From Acanthosepion esculentum (Eukaryota; Mollusca; Cephalopoda; Sepiida; Sepiidae), in NCBI GenBank assembly GCA_964036315.1, contig OZ038492.1:32809783-32873782 (forward strand): DNA of 64,000 nt, in the 5' to 3' direction. How positions within the stretch are numbered: position 1 is the first letter of the stretch; the number at the start of each line of letters is the position of its first letter. Positions 54,192 to 64,000 of this stretch are shown here, in pieces. The notes below the pieces were generated by a model. The model had not been told where the DNA came from. It saw only the letters and a list, made by a program, of their open reading frames with translations, and made no database searches. Position numbers and translations under genes: made by a program.

Positions 54192-54343
54192 CTTTTTTTT
54201 TTAAGAATAGAAATTTGTTTTTCTTTTTGGTTTATAAACTTATTTATATTTTTTTATATATTTGATATTTCAGATCGCCCCGATCTTTCGTCAGAAATTA
54301 ATTAAATAACGATTATTTTCGTCTTTATTGAACTAAGTAACTA
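54192..54343. other. Short AT-rich spacer
   Basis: Contains CAGATCGCCCCGATCTTTCG; otherwise unremarkable. Confidence 0.4.
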
Positions 54344-54835
54344 ATAATAACAAAACAAAAGTCATTGAAACAAAGCAAGTTCAGTCGACCAATGATGACA
54401 ATTCCAGAACAACGTAACTATAAACAATTTTTTTTTCTATCCTCTGCCAGCCGCTATGATGGAGAAAGCATTACCTCGAACCGTCGCCAGTGAGACACGC
54501 TGCAAGAGCCACTCCGTTTCGAGAGGCTCGTTCGTTAATCGCGCCAATCCTCCGAAGGAACGCCATCGAACGAGGGCCAATAACCTCTGAAGTCTCCACT
54601 GCCACAGGTGTAAAAAAAAATCTATCAGCAAGAGAAGAATATTTAGCTATTTTTTTTTTATCTCTGCGTCTCGGGCGACGAACCCCGGTTCAACCGCGGA
54701 CCTGATCATATTACCGGCCGAAAATGTATCCGCACAGGTCGCATCCCAAATCAACGACTTACCCATTTTAAAAGGGAAGATGGTAATGCCATCCGGCCGC
54801 TTTCCATCACCACGGGAACCCAGCTGCATCCAAAC
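54344..54835 (-). mobile_element. Retroelement C-terminal domain ('RPDG...WD.T..DT' type), copy 2
   Basis: The minus strand reads [53 protein letters not shown], then ETEWLLQRVSLATVRGNAFS. It matches 3464-3990 almost base for base, apart from small deletions (e.g. around 54538 and 54815) that break the frame. Confidence 0.75.
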
Positions 54836-55499
54836 TTTTATAAAACTGTTCTTAGTTTAAATTCAAAGAATTAAAAAACAAAAAAACAAATGACTTTACG
54901 TTCAATTTCTTTTTTCTTTTTTTAATCCAGTTGTATATTCCAAAGCCTTTTGTTTTTCGTGGAAACGTTTTTTACCTTTCAGACACGATGTGGTGTAAGT
55001 TCTTCCTGACACAATGTGGCGTAATTTAAGTGTATTAAATTACAGGAGGGGGGAACTAGAGAAGATGAAGTCTTTAACTGTTTTAACTTCCAAATCCGTT
55101 AACGAGTAGAATTTAAATATATTTATTACTGTATAATTATACAATAATTGTGGCACATGGCCGAAAGTGGAAGTGGGGAGAGGCTGGACTTCGCTAACTA
55201 TCCTATTCCTAGTTAATCACGATCATGACCCATTCATCCAATACAATTGCTCCATTTACCACAAGAACACATTCCTCACCATTCAATCCTACATATACCC
55301 CAATACCACATACTCACTGAGGGAACCTACAAAAACTCCCCGTGATGTAAAAATGTCCAAATGCCTAAATACAAAAATATATAAAAATGTCATGATGTAT
55401 GAAATGAGGGGGAGGGTATCAATCCCTTAAAAAAAACTAAAATTGGAACAAAAACAAACTAAAACAAAACAGATGTTAGTAAGACCCGTCCACCCCTCA
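54836..55499. other. Unassigned sequence
   Basis: Near 55150, TTGTGGCACATGGCCGAAAG recalls the tail of SINE family A. No other element recognised. Confidence 0.45.
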
Positions 55500-58400
55500 A
55501 AATATTCAGAGTGGCTGCTGTATCCTGCCGATAGACAGAATCAAGTAGCACACTCACTAATGAAATAGGGAGGGTAAAAATAAATGACGGAATGGGAAGA
55601 AATCAAAGTCTGATCCAGCCGAGATGAAAACGGTGACCGAAAACAAACTGGAGCGGTTGGGAATCTCGACATGGATCATAACAAAAGAGAGTGCCGGGCA
55701 CAGACCAGGAGCAACACTTATTCACATTAACTAGGAAAACCAAGAGTGCCTTGCATAACCAGGGGAAGGGATCACAGAAACACGCCCCGTTGTGACCAAG
55801 TGGACTTAAGAAAAGAAACTCAATGTTAGCCCCTTTCACACAAACCAAGATCGCTACTTTCACCCACTTTCGCTGAAATCTGTCGCTATCAAACGCTTTC
55901 TATCAGTTCAGATCTTCACTTTCAACTGATGCTGAAAGAATCTGACCAGAGCCTGATGAGAATAGCGTTAGTATTGCAATATTCCCTCCATCCACGACGT
56001 ACAAATCACCATTCGCGCCACGGCTAGCAGCGTCAGAAACACCATTCGTTTCTTCCCAGAAAACGGGGGCGACACACGTATGCAAGATCAATGAGCACGA
56101 GATCACCGGGAGCAATTCGAGCCGTCAACTCGCCGACATAATCCCAGAAAGGGTGCACCTGAGGATAATGGTAGAAGGCGTGTGAAACCGTTTCTTCTAA
56201 GGTCACACCGATGACAGTCGAGCAAATCCGCCCAGCCCCATCTGAACCTGTCATTGAGTGATAGCACGCTCCGAATCAATCGCCAGGTAAGCGAAAACTC
56301 AGGGTTACCGAAGACCAGAAAGAGCGCAACTCAGTCAACGACAAGCCGAGCTGTTCACAGAGCCGGTCCTTCGCGACCCCTTCCACTAATTCACGATACA
56401 AGACCTATCGAGGCTGTATTAGCCCAGGAAATGGGCCGAGTGATCGTAAGGCTAGAGAAGGCGTCCCTAACACTCTCCACCAAAATCGAATCCTCAGTCA
56501 AAACGCGGCGTAGGAAAACCAACCTCGAGGCGTATCGATGACTCACCAAGTGTAGCATTCCCAGCACTCCATGACACGGACGCTGAACACAGCATTCTTT
56601 GCGAACCTTCGCCTTGGGCCCACCCCACAGGAGGGTGAACAACAAGCGCTCGATCGCAAAGAGGAAGTACAGCCAAGCGGTAAAGGATGAGAGGAAAGAT
56701 GTAAGTGGCACACATCTCAGGTCTACCCTTCAAGAACAACCTCCTTCGAAACCATGTCGCGACCGACGCTCCGACTTTTGCCTGTACTTCTGACCAATTT
56801 TTCTCCAGCTGGAGATCGGGTCCAAACAACACTCCGAGAATGCGGACAAGACCGTCCGTCCAACTGAAGACTTGTTGCGATTAATCTTGGCCTCCGCGAC
56901 CTTTTCGTTCAAGCGCCTTCTGTACCACTTCAATGTCGCTGCGACACGACACGAAAATGGATGCGTCATCGGCGTACGCGGAAACCTTGGCTCGAGCTCC
57001 ACCAGGGACAGCAATTCCACGTAGGGCCGGACTGCCTGTCCCGTCCCTCAGCCAGCGAAGGAGAGGCTCCAACGCCAAAGCGTAAAGTAGCGGCGACAGT
57101 GGGCAACGCTGATGAGCCGACCGAGACAGCGCAAAAGCGCGCGACCGCATTCCGTTCATCTGTACAACATCACTGGGGGAGCGATACAGGAGGCTAATCC
57201 ACCTAAAGAAGTCTGGTGGAATCCGGCGGTCTGCAGGACAGCATCCAGGTACTAATGATCAACCCTATCAAATGCCTTGAACTGATCCAAATTGATTAGC
57301 GCGGCCTCATCGTCGTCTTTTACTCCCTAAAGGATCGTGCGGATCAGATGCAGGTTGCTCTGAATTATTCGTCCCCTCACAGCACAAGTCTGATCGGGTC
57401 CCAACAGACCTTCGGCAACTGACTGCAAACGCTCCGTCAGGATCTTGGCCAAAATCTTTAACTCTGTGTTTAGCAGAGTTATGGGCCTATAATCATCTAA
57501 TTCCCGCCCTCCATCCTTGCCCTTTTTCAACAGCGTGACCACCGACTGGAGATGGATCCCTGCCGAAACCAGTTGTTGAACACGACAGTCAAAATCGGCA
57601 CAAAGATGTGCGACAACCTCAAGTATAATTCATAGGGTAGACCATCAAGTCCTGGAGACTTGCCACTGCTGAACCTCTTCAATGCCAAGTAGACTTCGCC
57701 TTCCGTGATCTCTCCCTCGCAGCTAGCCGCTTCAGTCGGCAAAGCCGAGGAAAGTCAGCTAATTAGCTGCGAAACTCATCAACACTGAGACCAGTATCTT
57801 TGGTAAATCGGCTCTCGAAATGCCGCCTAAACGCCTCACACATATCGTCAGTCGACCTCAGAGCACGCCCCCTGGAGTTTTGACCTCACGAATGTAATTA
57901 TCAGAGCCTCGACGGATCCCTTCCTTGCGAAATTCTGCGCCAATGTTCACAGCTTTGTTAGACATCTTGTTTAACCTATGCCTAACTATCTGACCCTTGT
58001 AACGCTCTCTAGTTGATCGCTCAAGGGCCTGCATAGATAAATTTATCTCTAGGGGATCTACCAGCCTCCACCCGGAATAGATTAGCTTTAAGTGTCTTCA
58101 CCGTATTAGCCTTATCTAGTGCGAGCCTCTGACTATATTCGGTGGTGAAGGACCTAATCCAATCCGTAAGCCTCTCCCACCACCTACTCCCAATAACCGC
58201 TCCACTAGCTCCCGCTGCACTACTTTAATTAGCTGTTGCTGGAAGTCCCGCTTGTCCAGTAAGGACAGATTGAACTTCCAGTGTCCAGCCATTCTAGGCA
58301 TAGAATCTAACGCTCAGGCACAGACGAGTCTATGGTCCGAATAGCCTAACCAGTTGAACGTGGGACAGACTAATAAATCTATATCGGCTCTTCTCACTAA

Positions 58401-58966
58401 CATTCAATCCTGGTAGTTGGCTACCCGGGTAGACGGCAACTTACGTGCCCGCGTCCACATCTCCTCTCTAGGATAATCGACCCGGTATCCATCGACGAGA
58501 CCGAAATCGCAAATCAGATCAACTAGGCTACGATCACCCAATGACCTCCCACTAGCTCCCCGCCCCCTGTCTACATAGGGGTCCAGGGTGGCATTCCATT
58601 CCCCAACTAAGACTAATCGCGACGAATCCACCAGGAACGGCCCTAACTGCCGATAAAACGAGCGACGCTCCGTCTGGTCGGTGGGCGCATAAACCGCAAC
58701 GACATGAAACGAACTATTGTTCACGGCAATATCAGCCACGATCAACCGCCACCCCGCATCCAGGTACGTTTAACCAGCAAAGAAACATCTTTGGCCTGTT
58801 GGTCCCCGTATGCTGAATAGACAACAAAGTCGCTAGACAGCACACGCGCATCAACTTCGTAAAAAAAAAGCGTCTCCTGGATCGCAGCTACATCTACACC
58901 GAAGGACAGGAGATTACGAAGTCCCTCAAGCCCCACACATTTAAACTAGCTAACTTAAGAAACATT
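55500..58966 (-). pseudogene. Tx1/L1-type LINE ORF2 (endonuclease + reverse transcriptase), broken
   Basis: The minus strand in order: LASLNVWGLRD and VDVAAIQETLFFYEVDARVL (AP-endonuclease start), FHVVAVYAPTDQTERRSFYR, LVLVGEWNATLDPYVDRGRG, then ITEGEVYLALKRFSSGKSPG, LDGLPYELY, LDDYRPITLLNTELKILAKI, GPDQTCAVRGRIIQSNLHLI, LINLDQFKAFDRVDH (RT motif A), HQRCPLSPLLYALALEPLLR, VSAYADDASIFV (motif C, YADD intact), and a C-terminal EETVSHAFYHYPQVHPFWDY. The pattern fits the Tx1/L1 group. Frameshifts (e.g. near 57540) and stops split it into at least eight frames. GC content is visibly higher than in the surroundings. Confidence 0.87.
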
Positions 58967-58983
58967 TTTTAAGTTGGGTTCCC

Positions 58984-59801
58984 CTAAACAAAGGCGGGAC
59001 GGAAATCTGCGGCACTAAAGACCCCGACGGCTTGTCCTAGGCTCCCTGTCCCCATCTCTGTCATCATGCGACCATCCAGGACAATGCCACCGACGTCCGT
59101 GGGATACATAAGTTTCAGAGCCCTATATAAGGATGGATGGAGAATAACTGGGACCCTACCAGCACAAAAATTCTGCAATTTCTTTAAATTTGTTGTCCCC
59201 ATCTCTACCATTCTGATTTCTGAAAAAGCGTCTTTCACCTCGGAGTGGTAGTCTCACACCTTGAGATCCCTCCCTGTGCTCCGCATCCGGGTCATTACAC
59301 CTGCGGCCTTCGGAAAATTCCGAGTCTTCCACAGACTACCCATTTACGACAGTAATTATAAGCAGAGGTCTGAGAAGAGCATTTTGGGACGAGAGGTGTC
59401 GTTAAAGGGCCTGCCTATCTACCTGACAGGACTTTGTCCCTTTGTGATACAAGTTTTTTTTCTTTTTTGGGGGATGAGCTAGTGTACGGGATGTTGGGAG
59501 AAGAGGTATTGGCTGTAGGGGTGTTGGTAGAAGGGGTGTTGGCTGGAGGGGTGGTTCTTGGTGGATTGGTATCCGTTGTAAGTGTGTTGGGAGTTGGTGT
59601 GATGTAAGGAGGTGTATTGCGAAGTGGGAACAGCGGGGCTTTAAAGGGTGAACAAGGGAGGCTCTTATAATATGTTTATTTTTTTGTTGGCGAAGCAGGG
59701 ACGGATTGGGACATTGGTTTCTCTATCAACTTGTCTGCCTTACTTCGTCCAGATCGTTTCTCTTTTTTGTGCTTATTTCTCCTTTGTCCTCCTCATCTTC
59801 C

Positions 59802-59849
<48 letters not shown>

Positions 59850-60830
59850 TCTCTGTCTCTCTCTCTTTTCTAGAATGAGGACCGAGGTGGGTGCATCTCC
59901 TCCATTTCCACCTCCTGACATTTATGCTGTTCTGGATGGCGGTCCTCCTGCCGTTCCTCCTGTTTCTGATTGCTCTCCTGCTCCAGTTGAGACTTCTTAA
60001 CCTTTTGCTGTTGATCCCGTTTTGTTTCTTTCGGCTCTGCATGGTGGGTAGGGGATGCCACTTTTTCCCCCTTTTTAGTGATCTCCGTCCATCCACCTGG
60101 ATCTTTCCCGGCTTTTGGACTTGTTCGCACCCCATTCATTCATGCGGCTGAGATTGCGGCTCCTGTTTCTTTCCGGGGCATGCTTTGGAGAGATGTTCCG
60201 CTGCTCCACAAACCCAACAGAGAGGATGTCGCCCTTTAACAGCTACATAAATGGAACGACCCCTACACATCAGCATATTGGGAATCTTCATAAAGTTGTT
60301 CCGTGTGAGAGCTACCCAGACCTCTATGTCTCCAATTGATATTTATGTTTTGCTTTTAACTGGCAAGACATCAGACACCTCGCCAAACTAGGCAAAGAAA
60401 TATCCCAAGTAGTCCTTTGATATGTACATAGGAACTCCATGCAGAGTAACTTTGTTTTTTCCCGTTCCCATATGCCTTACTGTTTTGGTAAGGAGTATTC
60501 TTCCCGTCAGGTTTTTTGCTGCGTCCTCTGAGGCAAGCAAGATATCCCAAATCGCATTGCTTCTTCTAGCCAATACTATTTGGTGGTCCTTCAGGGCCTC
60601 CTCCATAATTTCCCTGCTAACGCCAATTAGTTTTCGTGTTTTAACATCGGTTGTTAACAGAGAAATAGTTTTAGTGTTCACCGGTAACAGTTCACTTTCG
60701 TTAATATAATCACCATATTTCTCTTTTAGTCCTTTATAATACTTGGGTCCTTTTGATGGGGCTTCTCCTTTGTCCACAACGAAGGGACTACTTCAGTGGG
60801 GGTGACATCAGTAGTTTGAGACTCCGCCAT
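58984..60830 (-). pseudogene. Tx1/L1-type LINE ORF1 (zinc-knuckle, gag-like), broken
   Basis: Starts MAESQTTDVTPTEVVPSLWT (ATG at 60828-60830), frameshifts, then KGPKYYKGLKEKYGDYINES, KDHQIVLARRSNAIWDILLA, KNKVTLHGVPMYISKDYLGY. A stop and further residues lead to CWVCGAAEHLSKAC, a CX2CX4HX4C zinc knuckle, followed by a Lys/Gln/Glu-rich tail (QQQKVKKSQLEQESNQKQEE) ending at 59870. After a (CT)n tract, KDAFSEIRMVEMGTTNLKKL and PSLYRALKLMYPTDVGG (59238-58984) may be the ORF1 C-terminus. RNA-binding chaperone role is inferred from family. Confidence 0.78.
59806..59870. repeat. (CT)n microsatellite within LINE ORF1
   Basis: CT-rich run with GT interruptions, just after the stop of the Lys/Glu-rich ORF1 segment. 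Confidence 0.95.
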
Positions 60831-61195
60831 AATTTTGACGTTCTCACGACACCGATTGGAAACACCGGTTAGAACCAAACACAAAAATAAGTCACAGGAA
60901 ACAATATACGAATAATGTATACAAAACAGCAAAAGACGTAACCAAACTCACACTTATTTTGCGCAAGGAAATTTCAAGCAAATAATTTGCCAATCAAACT
61001 GACGTAGAGTCTTCAAGCAACAGAAAAAGACTGACTGACGCGTAGAATTTAAAATCTTCATTCATACTCCATTTTTATATCAAAGGTAGATACCATTTCT
61101 TGACAAGTGAGGTAACCGTGGATTACTCCACACCTTTTACTTCAAGTTGTTTATGATTCGCCGAGATCGAAAAACTGACGAACGGAAACACATGC

Positions 61196-61200
<5 letters not shown>
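60831..61200. other. Probable LINE 5' leader and unassigned flank
   Basis: Upstream of the ORF1 start on the minus strand; contains CACCGATTGGAAACACCGGT. No promoter defined. Confidence 0.4.
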
Positions 61201-61261
<61 letters not shown>

Positions 61262-61457
61262 TAACCCGGATATAAGAGACCCGGATATAAAAGAAACCCT
61301 GATATAAGAGAACCCCGGATATAAGAGATATTTTCTCTGGTCCTAAATTAGAGCCTACGTTAATGTATATATAATAGACCAAACCCGGATATAAGAGAAA
61401 CCCGGATATAAGATACTTCTTCTCCGGTCCCGACAACTCTCTTATATCCGGGTTACA

Positions 61458-61499
<42 letters not shown>
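61201..61499. mobile_element. pogo/Tigger-like MITE between AT tracts
   Basis: A 204-bp element (61257-61460) with ends TAGTGTAACCCGGATATAAG and, read inward from the right, CAGTGTAACCCGGATATAAG; TA flanks. CCGGATATAAGAGA-type words recur at least six times inside, as subterminal repeats. AT tracts at 61201-61256 and 61462-61499. The CAGTGTAACC start and TA target suggest a pogo/Tigger relative; no transposase. Confidence 0.82.
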
Positions 61500-61500
<1 letters not shown>

Positions 61501-62339
61501 AATGTATTTTTCCTTTATTAAGCCAACATGTTTTTAATTTATGGTTTAAACGTTATTTTTAGTGGATACCCATATTTGAGTAGTTGTCTGTTTACTTATT
61601 AAACAGCATATTTATATATTGAACATATATATATATATGTATATGTATATGTGTGTGTGTGTGTGTGTATCTGAAATTGTAATTGTATCATTTGATTATT
61701 ATAATTATTGTTTGTAGTATTATTTCTTCTTACTCCAATAGATGTATCAGCTAGATTTTATTCCGTTAGGGGATATCTAAACTTATACTAATTTAAAACT
61801 GCCACTTCCCTTAACTAATTTTGCCTTAGCACATCTATTCGAAGCTAAACCTGCACTTGTTCCCACCCCTCTTATTCCGATTTTAAATTTTTTTGGCGGG
61901 GGGGGGGTGTTAAGAGATGAGGGAGATGCTCAATCTTCCACACAAATAGATTTCTCGACGCGTTTCCCTTGTAATTATGAAGGAAACGCACTTCTCTTCT
62001 TGGTTTTTTCCTAACCTCCTATCCGGACTCATGTCGTGCTCATCAGCTCTTTTCTCTTGATAACTCCGGTCACACGCTCTCACATCAGGCAAAAAAAAAT
62101 CTATTAATAGAATATCATTTTCTTTCTATCAACGTACTGATTGGAAATCGTTTCGTAATTTTCTTCGCGATGCCTCTTCGATTAGTAATTTTTAATAATA
62201 CTATTAAGAAACGTGCCCCTGTGGTCTCTTCCTGGGTGAAAGTAGGCATCAAAGCTTTCGTGTCAGCTCGGAAATAAAAAGTGAAACCATAATCTTCTCC
62301 TTGGTCCCCTCTTGCCTGTTCAGTCGCTACAGCCCACAG
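61500..62339. other. Unassigned sequence
   Basis: A (GT)n run lies at about 61650-61668. CGTTATTTTTAGTGGATA near 61551 is shared with 76-93. G-run near 61896-61906. No gene recognised. Confidence 0.5.
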
Positions 62340-64000
62340 GAATCACTTCTTCCAGAGCGACAGATCCGATTGTAACAAACATTTCTTTGTCACCGCACGT
62401 AATGAATATAAGAATGCCCTCAAAGAGACAAAGTTACGATTCGCTGATAGAATGAGATACCGTATAGCCTCTGACAGTTTGATTCTAGAGATTTCCTGGC
62501 GGCTCTGCAAGAGTGTGCTGAACAAAAACAAATCCATAATCTCTTCTCTCTTCAATCAATTTGAAATGCTGACATCTAGTGCAGATAAAACAGGGTGATT
62601 TTCTCGTAAATTCTCTTCCAACTCTACTCTCGACTCATCTGGAGTATTTCCCCTCTAGAACAGAGTTACAATTGAGTGATATGCACATAGCCCCGCTCGT
62701 GATTTCGGTTATCATTTCTAAATTAGATCTCCAGAAGGCTTGTGGATCCGGCAGTATCCCTGCAATTCTCATAAAGAAATGTGCACCTAATATGGCTCCT
62801 GTTCTCTCCAAACTTTACAATAAATGCATCACTGTTTTTTTTTGTTTTTTTTTTTTGCTTTCCAGCGTGTTAGAAGTCCTCCTCTGCAATTTATATTTTT
62901 ATGGACAATGAGGAAGCTTCTGATTCCTCAAATTATTGCCCTATTGGTCTCTTACATCATGTTAGTAAAATTCTAATGACCCTAGTCAACACTAAAATGG
63001 TTAAGCACCTTCACACGGCCTCATTTCGGATAAACAATATGGCTTCTATTTTGTCAGGTCTAAAGCCGATATGTTAACGGCTATCCATCGCCGAATTTGT
63101 CTGTCAAGCCCTAGATAAAAAACGACAAAGCTCGATCTGTGGTTCGGACTGTGGTTCCGCAGAGTTTGGCATGCTGCTCTTCTCAACAAGCTCAAAGGCT
63201 ACGGTGTCCCAGAACGAATATTTGGCTTTATCCAACTGTTCCTAACAGATCGTGTAATGGTCGTGTTGAACGGGGACGCTTCTAGATCATTTCATATTAA
63301 TTCGTGAATTCTCCAGAGCTATATCTTTGGACCTACTCTGTTCATGATCTTCAATGACTTTTCCGATGTCATCAATTCCCAACTAGGTATTTATGCAGAG
63401 GATACATCAATTTATTCCTATTATAGGCGCATGTCCGACAGTTCCGACAGAGTAAAACTGGCAGCTGCTCCCGAAAATGAACTCCAGTCAGTGACTAACC
63501 GAGGCAAGGAGTGGCTTGTGAATTTTAACGACCCCAAAACAAAACCTGTTTTCATTTAATCACCACGAGGAACCCTTTCTGCCTGCCATCAGCATGGCTA
63601 ACGCTAAACGTCAGGAGAACTACACTCTACGCCGTCTTGGTCTCACGTTTTCCACTGATATCAAGTGGAGTGACTGTATTGAATCAGTTGCTACGTCCAC
63701 TGTTAGGGAGGTTGGTTCACTGTGTCTTGCTAGAAAATGTCTATCTTCAGAATCCGTCTTGCACATTTATAAATCTGACATATGGTCGTAAATACTACTG
63801 CCGAATCTGATCCGGTGCTCCTGTTGTATAAATCGAGATTCTTGACGAAATTCGAAGACGGGTCTGTAATGTAATCGATCCTAATCTTGCATCTCGTCAT
63901 TAGTCACTTTCTCACCAATATGACGTGGATTCCATCTGTCTTTTCCACAAATATCTTCATGACAACTGTTCTGATGAACTGGTTTTCTAAGTGCCTCGAC
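62340..64000 (+). pseudogene. CR1/Jockey-type LINE, copy h, cut by the window end
   Basis: The plus strand reads QSDRSDCNKHFFVTARNEYK, LRFADRMRYRIAS, LCKSVLNKNKSIISSLFNQF, VISVIISKLDLQKACGSGSI, PAILIKKCAPNMAPVLSKLY, then frame-broken palm residues, SQLGIYAEDTSIYSY, NRGKEWLVNFNDPKTKPV, TLRRLGLTFSTDIKWSDCIE and SSESVLHIYKSDIWS. The catalytic YADD is YAED. A poly-T block at about 62832-62855 interrupts the RT. Continues beyond 64000. Confidence 0.84.

Noticed and set aside
55167..55430. An 87-codon plus-strand frame downstream of the Tx1-type LINE.
   Set aside because: No recognisable domain and opposite strand to the LINE; no evidence of a gene.

Overview
This window looks like repeat-packed, AT-rich, host-gene-poor DNA from an animal nucleus, most likely an octopod or other coleoid cephalopod. 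That assignment is an inference. It rests on dozens of long (AT)n tracts used as element boundaries, several tRNA-derived SINE families, many dead RTE-, CR1/Jockey- and Tx1-type LINEs, a Penelope-like element, mariner/Tc1 relatives, a Helitron and a hAT element. I found no convincing host protein-coding exon, no functional tRNA or rRNA gene, no CRISPR array and no bacterial-style operon. Nearly all long reading frames are low-complexity artefacts or fragments of transposon proteins.

Layout. 0-9.9 kb: a pair of related mariner elements (one internally deleted), a palindromic MITE, tandem tRNA-SINEs, a CR1-like LINE interrupted by an RTE fragment, an RTE interrupted by another retroelement, a Penelope-like RT remnant, and a Tc1-type/mariner composite that recurs at 11.2-11.8 kb. 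9.5-12.8 kb: a large palindrome, an AT/TGTCTGA minisatellite and a Penelope-related 600-bp palindrome. 13.6-18.4 kb: purine-rich satellite with an ordered 141-bp/423-bp hierarchy, then a composite AAAG array. 19-26 kb: microsatellites, a Tc1-type MITE and a mariner transposase split by an RTE LINE. 26-32.5 kb: SINEs, three CR1-like LINE copies and two tandem arrays made from SINE tail sequence. 33.4-37.6 kb: a Helitron inside a hAT element inside an older repeat, followed by a SINE inverted dimer with a 14-bp target duplication; near-intact empty-site paralogs of both insertions are also in the window. 38.6-44 kb: further arrays, LINE 3' ends that run straight into GATA or GAA microsatellites, and a perfect 44-bp inverted repeat. 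44-52 kb: two head-to-head inverted tRNA-SINE pairs, and CR1-like and mariner remnants. 53-61 kb: a Ty3/Gypsy gag-protease remnant, a second copy of the retroelement seen at 3.5 kb, and a nearly full-length but broken Tx1/L1-type LINE with zinc-knuckle ORF1, endonuclease and reverse transcriptase. 61.2-64 kb: a pogo/Tigger-like MITE and a CR1-like LINE cut off by the window end.

Nothing here forms a pathway. What links the parts is transposition history. Elements are nested in a readable order, LINE 3' ends appear to have seeded microsatellites, SINE 3' regions have become tandem arrays, and head-to-head or palindromic dimers recur in unrelated families. All identifications come from reading motifs and comparing copies within the window; no database search was possible.
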